A stretch of DNA of 17,599 nt from Saccoglossus kowalevskii (lineage: Eukaryota; Hemichordata; Enteropneusta; Harrimaniidae). Shown in pieces: positions 1 to 9,686 of the stretch. Under the pieces are notes generated by a model. That model made no database searches. It had not been told where the DNA came from and saw only the letters and a list, made by a program, of their open reading frames with translations. Position 1 is the stretch's first letter, and every line of letters starts with the position of its first letter. The stretch covers positions 82,790 to 100,388 of the forward strand of contig NW_003112972.1 of assembly GCF_000003605.2 (NCBI RefSeq). Direction: 5' to 3'. A program made the position numbers and the translations under genes.

Positions 1-317
1 CCTCAGTTCAGTTATGTTTGTAAACCATGCATATTAATGAGATGCACTAGTTGGGTGTACACTGGATAAACAAAAAATTGGCCATTTGTTTGCACACTAG
101 AAAAAAATCAGTTTACTTGTACAAGATATTTTTTTCAATAAAATAAATACACCCATGTATGTAGCATGCCTTAGGTGAGCTATTCGTGTGATTTTCAAAA
201 AAAAATGTGAAAAGTGCCCAAAAAACTATTCTGCTACCTTAAGTGGAGTGCATGTTATAATAAAATAAATGGAATAAATTACCGATAGTTACTGTATGGA
301 AGCAGCCATCTTGAATA
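1..317. other. AT-rich intergenic sequence, no gene seen
   Basis: This stretch is AT-rich, with A and T runs such as those near 185-205, and no open frame of convincing length or composition. I see no splice-bounded exon, RNA gene or transposon end. It leads directly into the tandem duplication that starts at 318. Confidence 0.6.
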
Positions 318-435
318 CGGCTTGAAACTAAATAAAGAGACAAGTTGAGAAACAGGTTTTTCAGATTCCTACAAATCGGCTTGAAACTAAATAAAGAGAC
401 AAGTTGAGAAACAGGTTTTTCAGATTCCTACAAAT
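318..435. repeat. Perfect 59-bp tandem duplication (two units)
   Basis: Units 318-376 and 377-435 are identical base for base, head to tail, beginning CGGCTTGAAA and ending CCTACAAAT. A perfect 59-bp duplication in otherwise degenerate AT-rich DNA suggests a recent replication-slippage or repair event, or an assembly artefact. No reading frame is associated with it. Confidence 0.95.
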
Positions 436-564
436 CAGGAGAAAAAATACCGAACTTTCACATCCAAACGATCTGTTAGGAAAACATTAAGCCAACCAGT
501 AACAACATTTCAAAACCCCGGGAAGGTGTTCTATGTTTTTCGTGTTAATAGAGAGTCTCCCTTA

Positions 565-950
565 TGTCACGAAATGATTTAATATAATAGAGGACCACCC
601 ATAGTACATGTACATACTCAAATGTCAATTCAATCAAACTAGCAGTCGCCAAGAAGAAGTCAATTAGCATTTTTACCAAAAATGACAAAAATATGCGCTA
701 ATTAATGCTGTTGTTACGAAATGTTCAATTATATCAAACTCATCAAAAAGTCGAGAATAACATGCTTGGCCGCGAATTACAAAAATATTCATTAAAAATA
801 GAAAATTGAAGATATCGTCACAAAATGATGTATGAAATCAATAAAGTCAAGGATTTTCAAGAAATCGAAAATCACATTTCTGGCCAAAAATTGTAAAAAT
901 ATTCCTTTAAAAATAGAGAATTGAAATATCGTCACAAAATGATCAACAAA
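565..950. repeat. Degenerate tandem repeat, period about 114 bp
   Basis: The strings AAAAATATTC at 781 and 895, and ATATCGTCACAAAATGAT at about 812 and 926, lie 114 bp apart with recognisable similarity between them, including TCGAGAAT/TCGAAAAT upstream. A weaker earlier unit is suggested by TCAATTCAATCAAACT near 624 against TCAATTATATCAAACT near 724, and by TTACGAAATG near 713. I read it as two clear and one or two decayed copies of a minisatellite-like unit. The ends are approximate. No coding potential is seen. Confidence 0.65.
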
Positions 951-1115
951 AGTACCGAGTTAAAAGCAATAGAGTTAACGGTTTTTTTAATAAGAAGTCT
1001 ATACCAACAGCTAAAAAAAATGCTACTTTCAAGCTAGAGGGAAAGAAAAGATTGCATCGATTTCCCATGATTTTAGTAAATGGTCTACCCCTTAAACCAC
1101 ATTAAGCTGATTATT
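951..1115. other. Intergenic spacer before the repeat element
   Basis: Short AT-rich spacer between the 114-bp array and the large inverted-repeat element. Nothing recognisable. Confidence 0.5.
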
Positions 1116-1150
1116 AGTCCCCGTTCGGACGTAGTCCGAAAACGGGGACT
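1116..1150. repeat. Subterminal hairpin at the element's left end
   Basis: AGTCCCCGTT at 1116-1125 pairs with AACGGGGACT at 1141-1150, and CGGAC (1126-1130) pairs with GTCCG (1134-1138), leaving a tiny loop. Hairpins of this kind are common at the ends of foldback and MITE-type elements. Confidence 0.85.
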
Positions 1151-2132
1151 TATGTTTTGCCCTGTGTGCGTCCGTGCGTGCGTCCGTGATCACCTGTATC
1201 TCGAACATGCATGTACCGATTAAGTTCAAACTTCACTCATACATCACACATTATATGGGACATATGCACATGCATTTTTTTCATGATCTGATTAACGATA
1301 GCCGAATAGTGGCCATTTTAAGGCCGAAAATGCATCGAAATCGCACATTTTCACCATTCCGGACCCGGATCTCAGTTATGCATGGACGGATTTCGTTCAA
1401 ATTTGGTACATACATTAAACATAATAGGACCTTGATGCACGTCATTTTTTCTTTTTTTGGATCGAATTTGAAATGGCCGACTGGCGGCCATTTTGTTTTA
1501 AAGAATTCAGTTCTGGATCCGTATCCGAGACATGTCTGGATTGATCAAGTTCAAACTTCACACACACAAGGTACATCATGTCACAAATATGTATGTGCAT
1601 TTGTTTCATGATCTCATTAACGATAGCCAAATGGCGGCCGCTTTAAGGCCGAAAATGCATTGAAATCGCACATTTTCACCATTCCGAACCCGGATCTCAG
1701 TTATACATGGACGGATTTTGTTCAAATTTGGCACATACATTAAACATAATAGGACCTTGATGCACGTCATTTTTTTTTTCGGATATAGTTTGAAATGGCC
1801 GACTGGCGGCCATTTTGTTTTAAAGAATTCAGTTCTGGATCCGTATCTAAGACATGTCTGGATTGATCAAGTTCAAACTTCACACACACATGGTGCATCG
1901 TGTCACAAATAGATATGGGCATTTGTTTCATGATCTGCTTAACAATAGCGGAATGATGGCCATTTTAAGGCCGAAAATGCATCAAAATCACGTATTTTCA
2001 CAATTCCGGAACCGGATCTCAGTCATGCATGGATAGATTTTGTTCAGATTTAGTACAATGTGTTGTACATATGCAGGTGCATTTCGGTCATGATCTACTT
2101 TGAATGCACTCAAATATGAACGGAACGGGGAC
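1117..2132. mobile_element. Non-autonomous element of about 1.0 kb with TIRs and internal repeats
   Basis: The left end GTCCCCGTTC (1117-1126) is the exact inverse of GAACGGGGAC (2123-2132), giving 10-bp terminal inverted repeats. The left end also folds on itself: 1116-1125 pairs with 1141-1150, and CGGAC pairs with GTCCG inside. The interior is almost entirely repeated sequence (see the array entry). It has no transposase or reverse transcriptase motif, and its short open frames are by-products of the repeats. I see no clear target-site duplication, so the superfamily is unknown. I infer a non-autonomous DNA transposon, but a satellite-like array bounded by palindromes is an alternative. 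Confidence 0.65.
1195..2090. repeat. Six-unit internal array with alternating 171/152-bp spacing
   Basis: A shared core of the form (T/C)GTATC or CGGATC, then CATG, GATT and TTCAAA, recurs at about 1195, 1366, 1520, 1691, 1842 and 2013. Successive spacings are 171, 154, 171, 151 and 171 bp. Odd units carry GATTAAGTTCAAACTTC or GATCAAGTTCAAACTTC, and even units carry GGATTTCGTTCAAATTTG-like sequence. This gives a dimeric higher-order unit of about 322-325 bp repeated three times. Dimers are much more alike than the two half-units, as expected if an ancestral 160-bp repeat duplicated first and the dimer was amplified later. Confidence 0.85.
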
Positions 2133-3593
2133 GTGTCATTGACAATGACTTGTTTAAAATGCCATGGTAAGTGTATATACATTCATAAAGTTGATATTTC
2201 AACTTGTCAAAAATAGTTACTTTTTTCATTCGTGTTTTGATTTTCACTTGAAAAACTCGTTTTTAATCACAAAACAAACAATAATCCGATTTGGTTGAAA
2301 ATATCTATTTTGAAATGAAGAAACCTTTTCCATAATTCCGGAAATCAAACCGTGATATTGGTCGAATTACCATTCGTGTAAGAGTTGCCATACATACTGT
2401 ATATACATGGGTATAAATTCTATTCGATCAAAGTCGGCGTGAAGCCGAGTATATTCTGAATCAGTGAAAGACATTGAGGTTGCGCCCTCGCCGACGGCTA
2501 CACACCCGGAACTACCACCGTGGGATTCGGAGAAATTACACTAACGGCGGTAGTAGGCCGGCAGGGCGGCGCCGGCCGATTATAATCGATCATTAAGACG
2601 CAGCTGTCGGCCGATGTTAAATCAATCGAAAGTTGTCGGTGGGAATTCAACATGTTTCATTTTTAGCGTTCAGTCGGCCGACTTTTTTTAAAACTATAGG
2701 CTGTAGTATTTTCAGATTTGAGTAATACGATCGTCGCGTAATATAGCAATGTGTTAACTCTCTATCTCCCGACGACACGGTGCCTAACATTTGGAAATAG
2801 GGAGATAGTTACGCAATGCGTTCTGGGTAAGTCTAATTTGGTTTGTGTAGTGAGGGTATATATCATTATAACTGACGTAATTATTTAATTAAAATAAAGT
2901 GGAACAAAATAAATTGTATTTAAATTGTATTATATGAATTGAACTGGCTACACAGTATAATGCACCTCGGGGGACTAAGGCGTACTTTATTACCTAACAT
3001 TTTATGATCTAAGCTAAGTGACGGTGACGGGCAAGCTAGCTAAAAAATCGTATGAGCTCATGTAAGCTTGACCTTTCAACCTAGCAAATCAACATTAATG
3101 CTCCAAAACACCTCATTAAAACAAACCAAAATAAATCAAAATCAAAATAAATGTACCAAGCCTTGAACGCAGCCGTAAACATGTATATTTCTTTGCAAAG
3201 CGTTGCCTTAAAAATTCGATCGAACAAAGATATTATAATAAACGAAATGTCAAGTGGACTTGTTCCTTTCCGCTGTAACATTGAAGCTTATTCATGGTTC
3301 ATGGTTGCATATTACGATGTCTTACTTCAGATGAAATGTTCCCGCAATGAATTTTAAGACATATTTCTACAAAAGGATGTTTATTTTAATTTCAAAACCA
3401 CGTGTGTACGTGTGTAGTGAAATGGTGAGAGCAAACATATAAGCAATGTATTAAAAACATCTGAACTGCAACCGCAACGGTTAACAATTATTATGCAAAT
3501 TAAATTTTACATATTCCGCTAAAATTGGGACTTATAATTTACTATGCAATAATACCAATAAAAGCTCCAAGAAAGATATTCGGAAAAGTCCAA
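2133..3593. other. Intergenic region, no supported gene; GC-rich patch at about 2440-2690
   Basis: I find no exon or gene here. Open frames at 3081-3357 on both strands are AT-driven and overlap each other, so I do not call them. A GC-rich patch at about 2440-2690 contains three CGGCCGA motifs and a TATA-like string (GTATAAAT near 2411) upstream. A 9-bp inverted repeat lies at 2762-2808. The patch could be a promoter or first-exon CpG region, but nothing downstream supports that. Confidence 0.5.
2762..2808. repeat. Short inverted repeat
   Basis: CTATCTCCC (2762-2770) and GGGAGATAG (2800-2808) are perfect 9-bp inverse arms around a 29-bp spacer. No further function is visible. Confidence 0.7.
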
Positions 3594-3918
3594 TCCTCGG
3601 GGGCGGACATCCGGGCATTTTCACCGCCTGGCAACCCTCACGGTGAAAACAAAGGCCAAAAACTCGCAGAAAACGGTACTTTGCGATGGTTGTTGAGACT
3701 CCCCTGAACAGTGTAACAAGATTAGCCCTACGTGTGTAACATATATAAATTTGGTTGTTCAGGATTACTTCAAACTTGAGTTTGTGTTGTTTTCTCGAAT
3801 TTTCACCGGCTCCACCGGCGTTGCACAGCAGCGCGCACAGAGCCCATAGAAATGCATGGTACAGTGGTGCGCGTCTTAGCAACGTGGAACGTCTGTGACG
3901 TAGCTCCGCCCCCGAGGA
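3594..3918 (-). mobile_element. 325-bp MITE, copy 1 (Tc1/mariner-like TA target)
   Basis: The element begins TCCTCGGGGGCGGA (3594-3607) and ends with its perfect inverse TCCGCCCCCGAGGA (3905-3918), a 14-bp terminal inverted repeat. A second copy in the opposite orientation lies at 9687-10012 and matches end to end with roughly nine in ten bases the same by eye. Copy 2 is flanked by TA on both sides. Here the right flank is TA and the left flank AA, consistent with a mutated TA duplication. It is too short to encode transposase, so it is a passenger mobilised in trans. The minus-strand label only marks orientation relative to copy 2. Confidence 0.9.
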
Positions 3919-4683
3919 TAGAACTAAAAACTGGTCAGCTAAGTAGAATGCTACATCCCACATTCCAAACAACGGAAATGGTTCTTGAACAATATCAGTT
4001 CGGTGCACAGTGATAAGAAAGCTCGTGGTCTGCTTCATAGCTGATGGGAATAGACGTAATGTTGTAATAATTCTAAGTTTTAACCAAGGAATAATGCATA
4101 TTGTTTAAACCGTGTATAATCGTGGGTTTCATGGTCAATGAGATGGCTGTGTGAATTTATATTTGGGCAATATAGTTGTCGCTAGCATAATTTCGTACGT
4201 TAGTATGCTTGGAAAAAAGAAGCATTACTGTTGTGTTACTCAATATAAGTGTTCAATGTTTTATTGTGTGGACGGTGTCATTATTGGAAAGAGAAATATT
4301 CACCACTCGTCTGACTACCATTCTGATTTCTCAACAAGTTTTGCCCACATCCTGAAACACACTGCAGTCTAATCAGTCGTATGGGTGATAAACATCTTTT
4401 TTTTTTATATCTTTCACTGTCTTTCTTTCTCATTCTTTCTTTCCTTCTTACAATACACAACTTCATTGAGTGTTTACTATTAAACCCATTTAAATTCATT
4501 TAGTGATTTATCTGTGTTCATTTGTCTGTAATTATATTATTTCCACTCTCACTGGTAACGTCCTCTGCCTGTGAACATAATTGTTGCCGAAGGCAATTTC
4601 AACTGAGTAGTTTCTTCTTATCAAAACATGAATAGTTACATACTACGTGATGCTTGTAATGATACAGCTTGTTCATTTCCAAC
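3919..4683. other. Intergenic spacer between MITEs
   Basis: No gene is recognised. The stretch contains the pyrimidine-rich tract at 4397-4449. Short open frames on both strands show no motif, signal or splice support. Confidence 0.55.
4397..4449. repeat. Poly-T and CTTT-type pyrimidine tract
   Basis: A run of ten T (4397-4406) is followed by pyrimidine-rich CTTT/CTTTCT units up to 4449, broken by a few purines. It is a simple-sequence repeat on the plus strand. Confidence 0.8.
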
Positions 4684-4686
4684 TTA

Positions 4687-5085
4687 TACCTGGTTCACAC
4701 GTAACATTTACGCCGTTGTAGCACCGCCGTAAATTTAACGACGGTGATTAGATTGATACACGGAACCTCCTATGTTAGCCAGGTTTACAGGACTATTGTA
4801 CAAACAGACAAGGAATTGGGGTGAGATAAACCCGCAGAACTGTGCCGTCAAAAAGTAAAACCTTTGAAGTCAAGTGTCAAGGAAGGAATTGAAAATAATA
4901 ACCGTAGTGATAGGGTACGAATATGTTCAAACACGGATTTAGCTACACAGGCCTAATATAAAATTACGCCGGCGTTTTTAAAGTTGTGTGATCGCAAACG
5001 AAATACACCGTTGTAGAGCCAATGCGAACACCGGTGTTCTCACTGGCCCTACAACGGCGTATTTCTAATCTGTGTGAACCAGGTA
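4687..5085. mobile_element. 399-bp PIF/Harbinger-like MITE with TTA duplication
   Basis: The left end TACCTGGTTCACAC (4687-4700) is the exact inverse of the right end (5072-5085). Similarity continues inward: ACGCCGTTGTAG on the left corresponds to CTACAACGGCGT on the right, giving an imperfect inverted repeat of about 35 bp. TTA occurs directly outside both ends (4684-4686 and 5086-5088), as expected for the 3-bp TWA target of PIF/Harbinger. There is no coding capacity for a transposase. Because the TIR starts with TA, a TA-target family cannot be excluded. Confidence 0.82.
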
Positions 5086-5088
5086 TTA

Positions 5089-6025
5089 GTCTCTGTCGGA
5101 CCTTGACCATTACACGCTATTTCGTAGTGTTCTTTTCAGAACAGTCAGTGTGTCTTAGCGCGAGCGACTCTACTTGTTTGAACCCTGGATATTGCGTGTT
5201 CTATTTTATTAAGTTTGTTGACTGTAAGTATGTTTATTTTAATCGTCAAAAAGGCCAGACATTATAGAACGGCACTGCATCATACACATATAATCCATTG
5301 TCCAACTTTCAATAGCCCACTTTCGAGATAAACGGCCACTGGCGGCGCAATTCTATCACGTGGCCAAAATTCTCTCTTGGTGGGGCCTTATTGAAGTCAG
5401 CCCAGCCTGTGTATATATTTACGTTACGACCTCGTCAATCTATCCAAGGCTAATTTTAATCAGAAAACAGAACGAGACAGCGCAACATGCACTGACACCA
5501 CTTCGTAAGTTCAAAACGTCACCCTAGTAAATATTGAACAGAAAATCGCCACACATCGTCATCAGTATAAACAATATAAATGTTAGTCTCCAAGTATGTT
5601 TGCGGTGGGTCCCGCTTTACAACGAGCGCCCTCTCTCGGCACATCGACGATAGAAACATTTTCATATCCATGTCAAATTTAGCACAGTCAGCGCAGTGTC
5701 GTAAATCGAACAACAACAATCAGATTAGCGCGTTCTCATCAATATTGCATATTTGAGAAGAAAAACATGGCCCGAGTAAAACATGTGAAAGGTCGGCAAA
5801 GCTATGTATAAGCAAACCTAGTTCCATATGAAGAGCTCATAGCGAAGTTCTTCCAAATCATACTTCAGTCATGGTTTTTTAGTATTTAGTACTCTCGCTT
5901 CACTAAACTGTTCTTCATTTTCTCCTATCGAATGCATGCAGAGTAATTAGTTTGCTTAAGTAAAGTTTTAAGTCTCGTGTGTTTGCCTTCGCGCGCACTT
6001 GGATGTTAATGTAAAACAATAATAT
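5089..6025. other. Intergenic spacer, no gene seen
   Basis: I see no supported exon. A minus-strand open frame at 5519-5719 has no recognised domain. No transposon ends were identified. Confidence 0.5.
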
Positions 6026-6029
6026 TTAA

Positions 6030-6334
6030 AGGGCGGTGGTCGTCGCGCTGCGCATGTGCGACATTTGTGTTGATAAAGATTGATTTTCCCGGGCCCATAA
6101 CTGAATGCGCTCTTATAATGGGAATAACTAGTATGAGATTTTACATGGGCGCGACTTGCACTAGTTACCACCGGTCACTCCTTCGATACTTTCCAAACAC
6201 CTCAAAAATACCCCATAAAAGCTTGGTAACGTCTCACTTTGTACTCGTTGATCTACGCAGCAGCCAAAGTCGCCATCTTTGTTTATATGGGACTCATATA
6301 TCTCGCGCATGCGTGGCGCGGCGACTACCGCCCT
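6030..6334 (+). mobile_element. 305-bp TTAA MITE, copy A (piggyBac-like)
   Basis: The ends AGGGCGGTGGTCGTCGCGC and (reverse strand) AGGGCGGTAGTCGCCGCGC form an imperfect TIR of about 30 bp that continues into CGCATG(T/C)GCGA. TTAA flanks both sides (6026-6029 and 6335-6338), the signature of piggyBac-type insertion. The copy at 7376-7637 is the same element in the opposite orientation. No transposase is encoded. Because the termini read TTAAAGGG, a TA target (Tc1/mariner) with a longer TIR is a possible alternative. Confidence 0.85.
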
Positions 6335-6338
6335 TTAA

Positions 6339-7371
6339 GCATGGATGTATAACGGTTGCCCTATGTATGCTGATGATGCTTTTTTTATTTTTAAAACAAA
6401 AACATTGATAAGGTAACTGATGATCGAAATGAAGAAGAAGCCTGGGTCTTACTGCACTAGTACGATAATGAGAAAAGTTGAAAACTGTGATATTTCACGC
6501 TGTGTTAAAAGAGCGCTTTCTATTATTTTGGTTAAATTAATCAGAAAACACTATCATCTCCAATATGAAACAAATCAATATGATCAATAAACTTGATAAA
6601 TATTAGGCTTGGTGACAGTGAATAGCAATTACGTTAATCATAGAATAGTATCACTTACGTTTAATCGACTCGGAAATAATTTTATAATGGGAATAAATTG
6701 ATGTAAATTAAAGGTGTTTGAATACATTATCCTCAAATGCTCGAAAAATCACGCACAGCATCGCAACGTACTAAAATAATCGACAACATGATTGAGGAGA
6801 ATATATAACCATGGCGATATCACGGTGAAGCCGGCCTGATCACTTGGCTCAACTCCAGTCCGAGTGATTAGCATTGACTTGTATCAATTGGCGGTCGCGG
6901 CGAAATGTAGTTTCGTATCGCTGGGTTATTGCTCAGTCAGTCAATGAGAGTTTTTATGCACGGTGCACCGCTATCTTTTGAGCTAACCGTATGCGTACAC
7001 TCGTTTTACTTTTTACTTTTGTATCGTATCAATAAAATAATCGATTAGATAATGGAACTGAATCTGAGTAGTGTATACAGTATATTTAATGCACTGGTAT
7101 GAGGTCTTATCTTTTGGCAAGTCAACTCACTGTTAGTACAGGTCACGCTGAAATAAACTAACGCTGCATCAATATATTCTATACACGTGCAAGAAACCAT
7201 TTGCGTCTATATCACAGTGCTACCGATAATACCTATAAGGGGAGAGAAACGACGACTACGCGACGTAATCACCAATGATGGTCACAGTGAAGAGTGTGAA
7301 GTAATAACATTATGATTGTTCCCACGATTTCGACTTCTCCCCGTTCTAGAGACGTCGCTACCAGTTATCAA
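6339..7371. other. Spacer between the inverted TTAA MITEs
   Basis: About 1 kb with no recognisable gene. It contains a TATA-like AGAATATATAACC near 6798 and scattered short palindromes, none of which I can assign. It is the central segment of the nested inverted-repeat arrangement. Confidence 0.5.
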
Positions 7372-7375
7372 TTAA

Positions 7376-7637
7376 AGGGCGGTAGTCGTCGCGCCACGCA
7401 TGCGCGAGATATATGGGTCTCATATAAACACAGATCAACGAGTACAAAATGAGACGTTATCAAGCTTCAATTAGTATTTTTGCGTATCGAAGGAGTCGCC
7501 GGCGGTAATTAGTGCAAGTCGCGCCCAGGTCAAACCTCATACTTGTGATTTCCATCAGAAGAGCGCATTGGATTGTGGGAAAACCAGTGTTTATCAACAC
7601 AAGTGTCGCGCATGCACAGCGCGACGACTACCGCCCT
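7376..7637 (-). mobile_element. 262-bp TTAA MITE, copy B (piggyBac-like)
   Basis: Inverted relative to copy A at 6030-6334 and flanked by TTAA (7372-7375 and 7638-7641). Its reverse complement follows copy A through the TIRs and several interior blocks such as GGCGCGACTTGCACTA, ACTCCTTCGATAC and TTTTGTACTCGTTGATCT. It is about 43 bp shorter, with losses between the GATCT block and the right TIR and near the middle. The open frame that begins at 7512 is mostly MITE sequence and is not called as a gene. Confidence 0.85.
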
Positions 7638-8784
7638 TTAATGCGAATAAACGTGAACGATATTGATAAACAGCCCCGACGGGGTAACCTGTCTTACATT
7701 CCATTACGCAACCGGTTACCTCAGTGCACTCTAAAGGCATACGTGATCGTACTAGTAAAAACGAAACGATCCATAGCTTCATATACATCATTTTATTCTC
7801 ATATCTATCAAGTGTATACTCTACATATTAAAAACATAACGACAGATAGTCGTCTTCTCCTATATCATACTTATAATCGACTAGACTTTGACAGAATCGA
7901 CGGGGTATTTCGTTTATTCACTCATTCAAACACAGTATTTTTCCATCTACGGTGTATGCTCTACATGTGACGTTAACATAACGCATTGGCAAATTGCCAA
8001 ATTCTAAACTTGCCGGGATTTAAAAATATATACGAAAGTTAATTTCGCCCCGTGTCAGATGCTATAATCGATAAAACTACAGTAAAAATACACCACCGGA
8101 AGTTCGAGTCATAGATTTGAAAACTAAAGGAATGATGGGATACATAAGCTGTTATCTGGCAGTCTGACTACTAAACATACACATTTTGGAAATCTCGCCG
8201 CCATGCTTGATATACTGTACTACCACACAAAAAAATGTCACATTTGTTTAAAGTACCATATTCGGTTACATTCCAGTGTAGTCTGACAAGGTCTCATACT
8301 GAACGGTTGAACAAGCAGACGTGAACGCCTCGGCGCTTATGAAGGACGCCCTTTCTAAACCGGAATAAAGAAGAAATTTTATACAATCGTCGATATGTGG
8401 AAGACATATAATATTTGGCTGTTGATTGACACCTTTGGATTGTTTTATGTTATACACGCATTAATATTTATGAGTATAATAGATTCAGTATTTGAATATA
8501 GAAATGTAATTATGACAGTGTCGCTTGGCTAATCCAATTTATTTTGCCTATGGCACTGTCGTTTATCATCAGCAGAGGAAATTAAAAAAAAAATGATGAT
8601 CTGAAAATCCTAAATTAGAGTTTGGTAATGAGAGTGATGATTAATTGTTATAGTTATCGTCAACTTTGACCTTGGACGCTTTACAAACCGATATAATTCC
8701 TCACAAATTTTTGTCAAGGGATGTAAGTAGCGCCGGTGATATACTACTTGGTCCAAAACTGAAACGAATATGATAGCAAATTAC

Positions 8785-8797
8785 GGGGGGGGGGGGG
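8785..8797 (+). repeat. Poly-G run of 13
   Basis: Thirteen consecutive G on the plus strand. The length is prone to slippage and sequencing error, and it encodes only a proline run in the minus-strand frame that crosses it. Confidence 0.95.
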
Positions 8798-8933
8798 TAC
8801 ATACTGGTGCACTAAACCATATAGAATTTGAAGGAAATAATTAAAGTGGTGAGTGCATAAGACACATGAAATAGCAAGGTTAGTCTGTGAGATTCGATTT
8901 TTGCAGTGTGCACAGCCAGAGATTATGAGATTA

Positions 8934-9101
8934 TTCCCGGCATTCCTTGCGGCAGAGTGAAAAGTATCCACGATGACTGTGACACTGGCTTCCAGCATTG
9001 GAAACGCGTGGAATTTAGCGCTGAACAACACGCCACCTGTAATCGTACAGTTATTGGTAAAACAGGCACATAAATGTTTCCCACAATTCCTTGTGGCAGA
9101 G
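8934..9101. repeat. 24-bp imperfect direct repeat spaced 144 bp
   Basis: TTCCCGGCATTCCTTGCGGC (8934 onward) and TTCCCACAATTCCTTGTGGC (9078 onward) match at 20 of 24 positions when the following CAGAG/CAGAG-type bases are included. The spacing is 144 bp, a multiple of three. Both lie in one minus-strand open frame (8744-9124), where they read CSATRNCGK and HSAARNAGN. I do not recognise a protein family there. Confidence 0.6.
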
Positions 9102-9545
9102 CACAAGTCCTGTGAATGATACACGAATTATGTCTTTCGTTTCCTCCAGTAATTCAAAAAAAATGGCTGCCATTCTTCTATCTTCCCCCACAGTGCTCCT
9201 CGTTTCCGGTGAAGCAGTGCATGCGTAATGAATGCGACTTTTCTGGGTAGAGGGGTAAAAAGAAACACCAAATCACGTGGAATAGGAGAGTGTGACGACG
9301 TGTTGTCTCATTTGTCAATCGGCCAATTATAATAAGTGTAAACTGGTGAGTAATATTTATCCCCGAACATGTACTCGTCTTCATCCTTTTCGTGTATTTC
9401 TGACGAACCACTGAATACATGTTTATATAAAGGAACCGGTAGTGAATCTAGAATGAAAAATAAAAAAAGGTCAAAAGCAGAATTATGGTAGCTCCGTCAT
9501 AGACATCCTTTGTCGAGGACCGAGGACACAGCACAGGGATTGGGC

Positions 9546-9578
9546 CACAGTCACTCTATAATATATACAGTGACTGTG
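9546..9578. repeat. Perfect 10-bp-arm hairpin with AT-rich loop
   Basis: CACAGTCACT (9546-9555) and AGTGACTGTG (9569-9578) are exact inverses around 13 AT-rich bases. It lies about 110 bp left of MITE copy 2. No T-run or gene end makes it a terminator. Confidence 0.85.
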
Positions 9579-9686
9579 TTTTATGTATCATTTCCATAAC
9601 TTTCCAAAATTCTGTAAATATGTAGTCTGCACGTGACGTCAACGGTTCCAGTCTTTTGGCTCAGTGCTACTGTGACTGATTGCCTA

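Larger units (their letters stand above)
7642..9686. other. Intergenic region with no supported gene
   Basis: The stretch includes a 13-base G run, a 24-bp imperfect direct repeat 144 bp apart, and a 10-bp-arm hairpin, each listed separately. Open frames at 7642-7970 (plus) and 8266-8457 (minus) have no recognised motif. If the ARRDC gene ends within this window, its last exon should be here or further left, but I could not identify it. Confidence 0.5.

Noticed and set aside
1174-2182. Several open frames sharing peptides such as KFKLH and FKFGTYIKHNRT
   Set aside because: They are translations of the internal DNA repeats of the 1117-2132 element and show no protein family features.
3081-3357. 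Overlapping open frames on both strands (66 and 68 residues)
   Set aside because: They are AT-rich, mutually overlapping, without recognisable motifs, splice sites or start context.
3532-4038. 168-residue minus-strand open frame as a gene
   Set aside because: Most of it is the MITE at 3594-3918, and the same frame occurs in the second MITE copy at 9633-10031. It is reported as a finding rather than a gene.
5519-5719. Minus-strand frame with PPQTY, considered as the ARRDC tail
   Set aside because: The motif is P-P-x-x-Y, not PPxY. No supporting acceptor or tail similarity was found.
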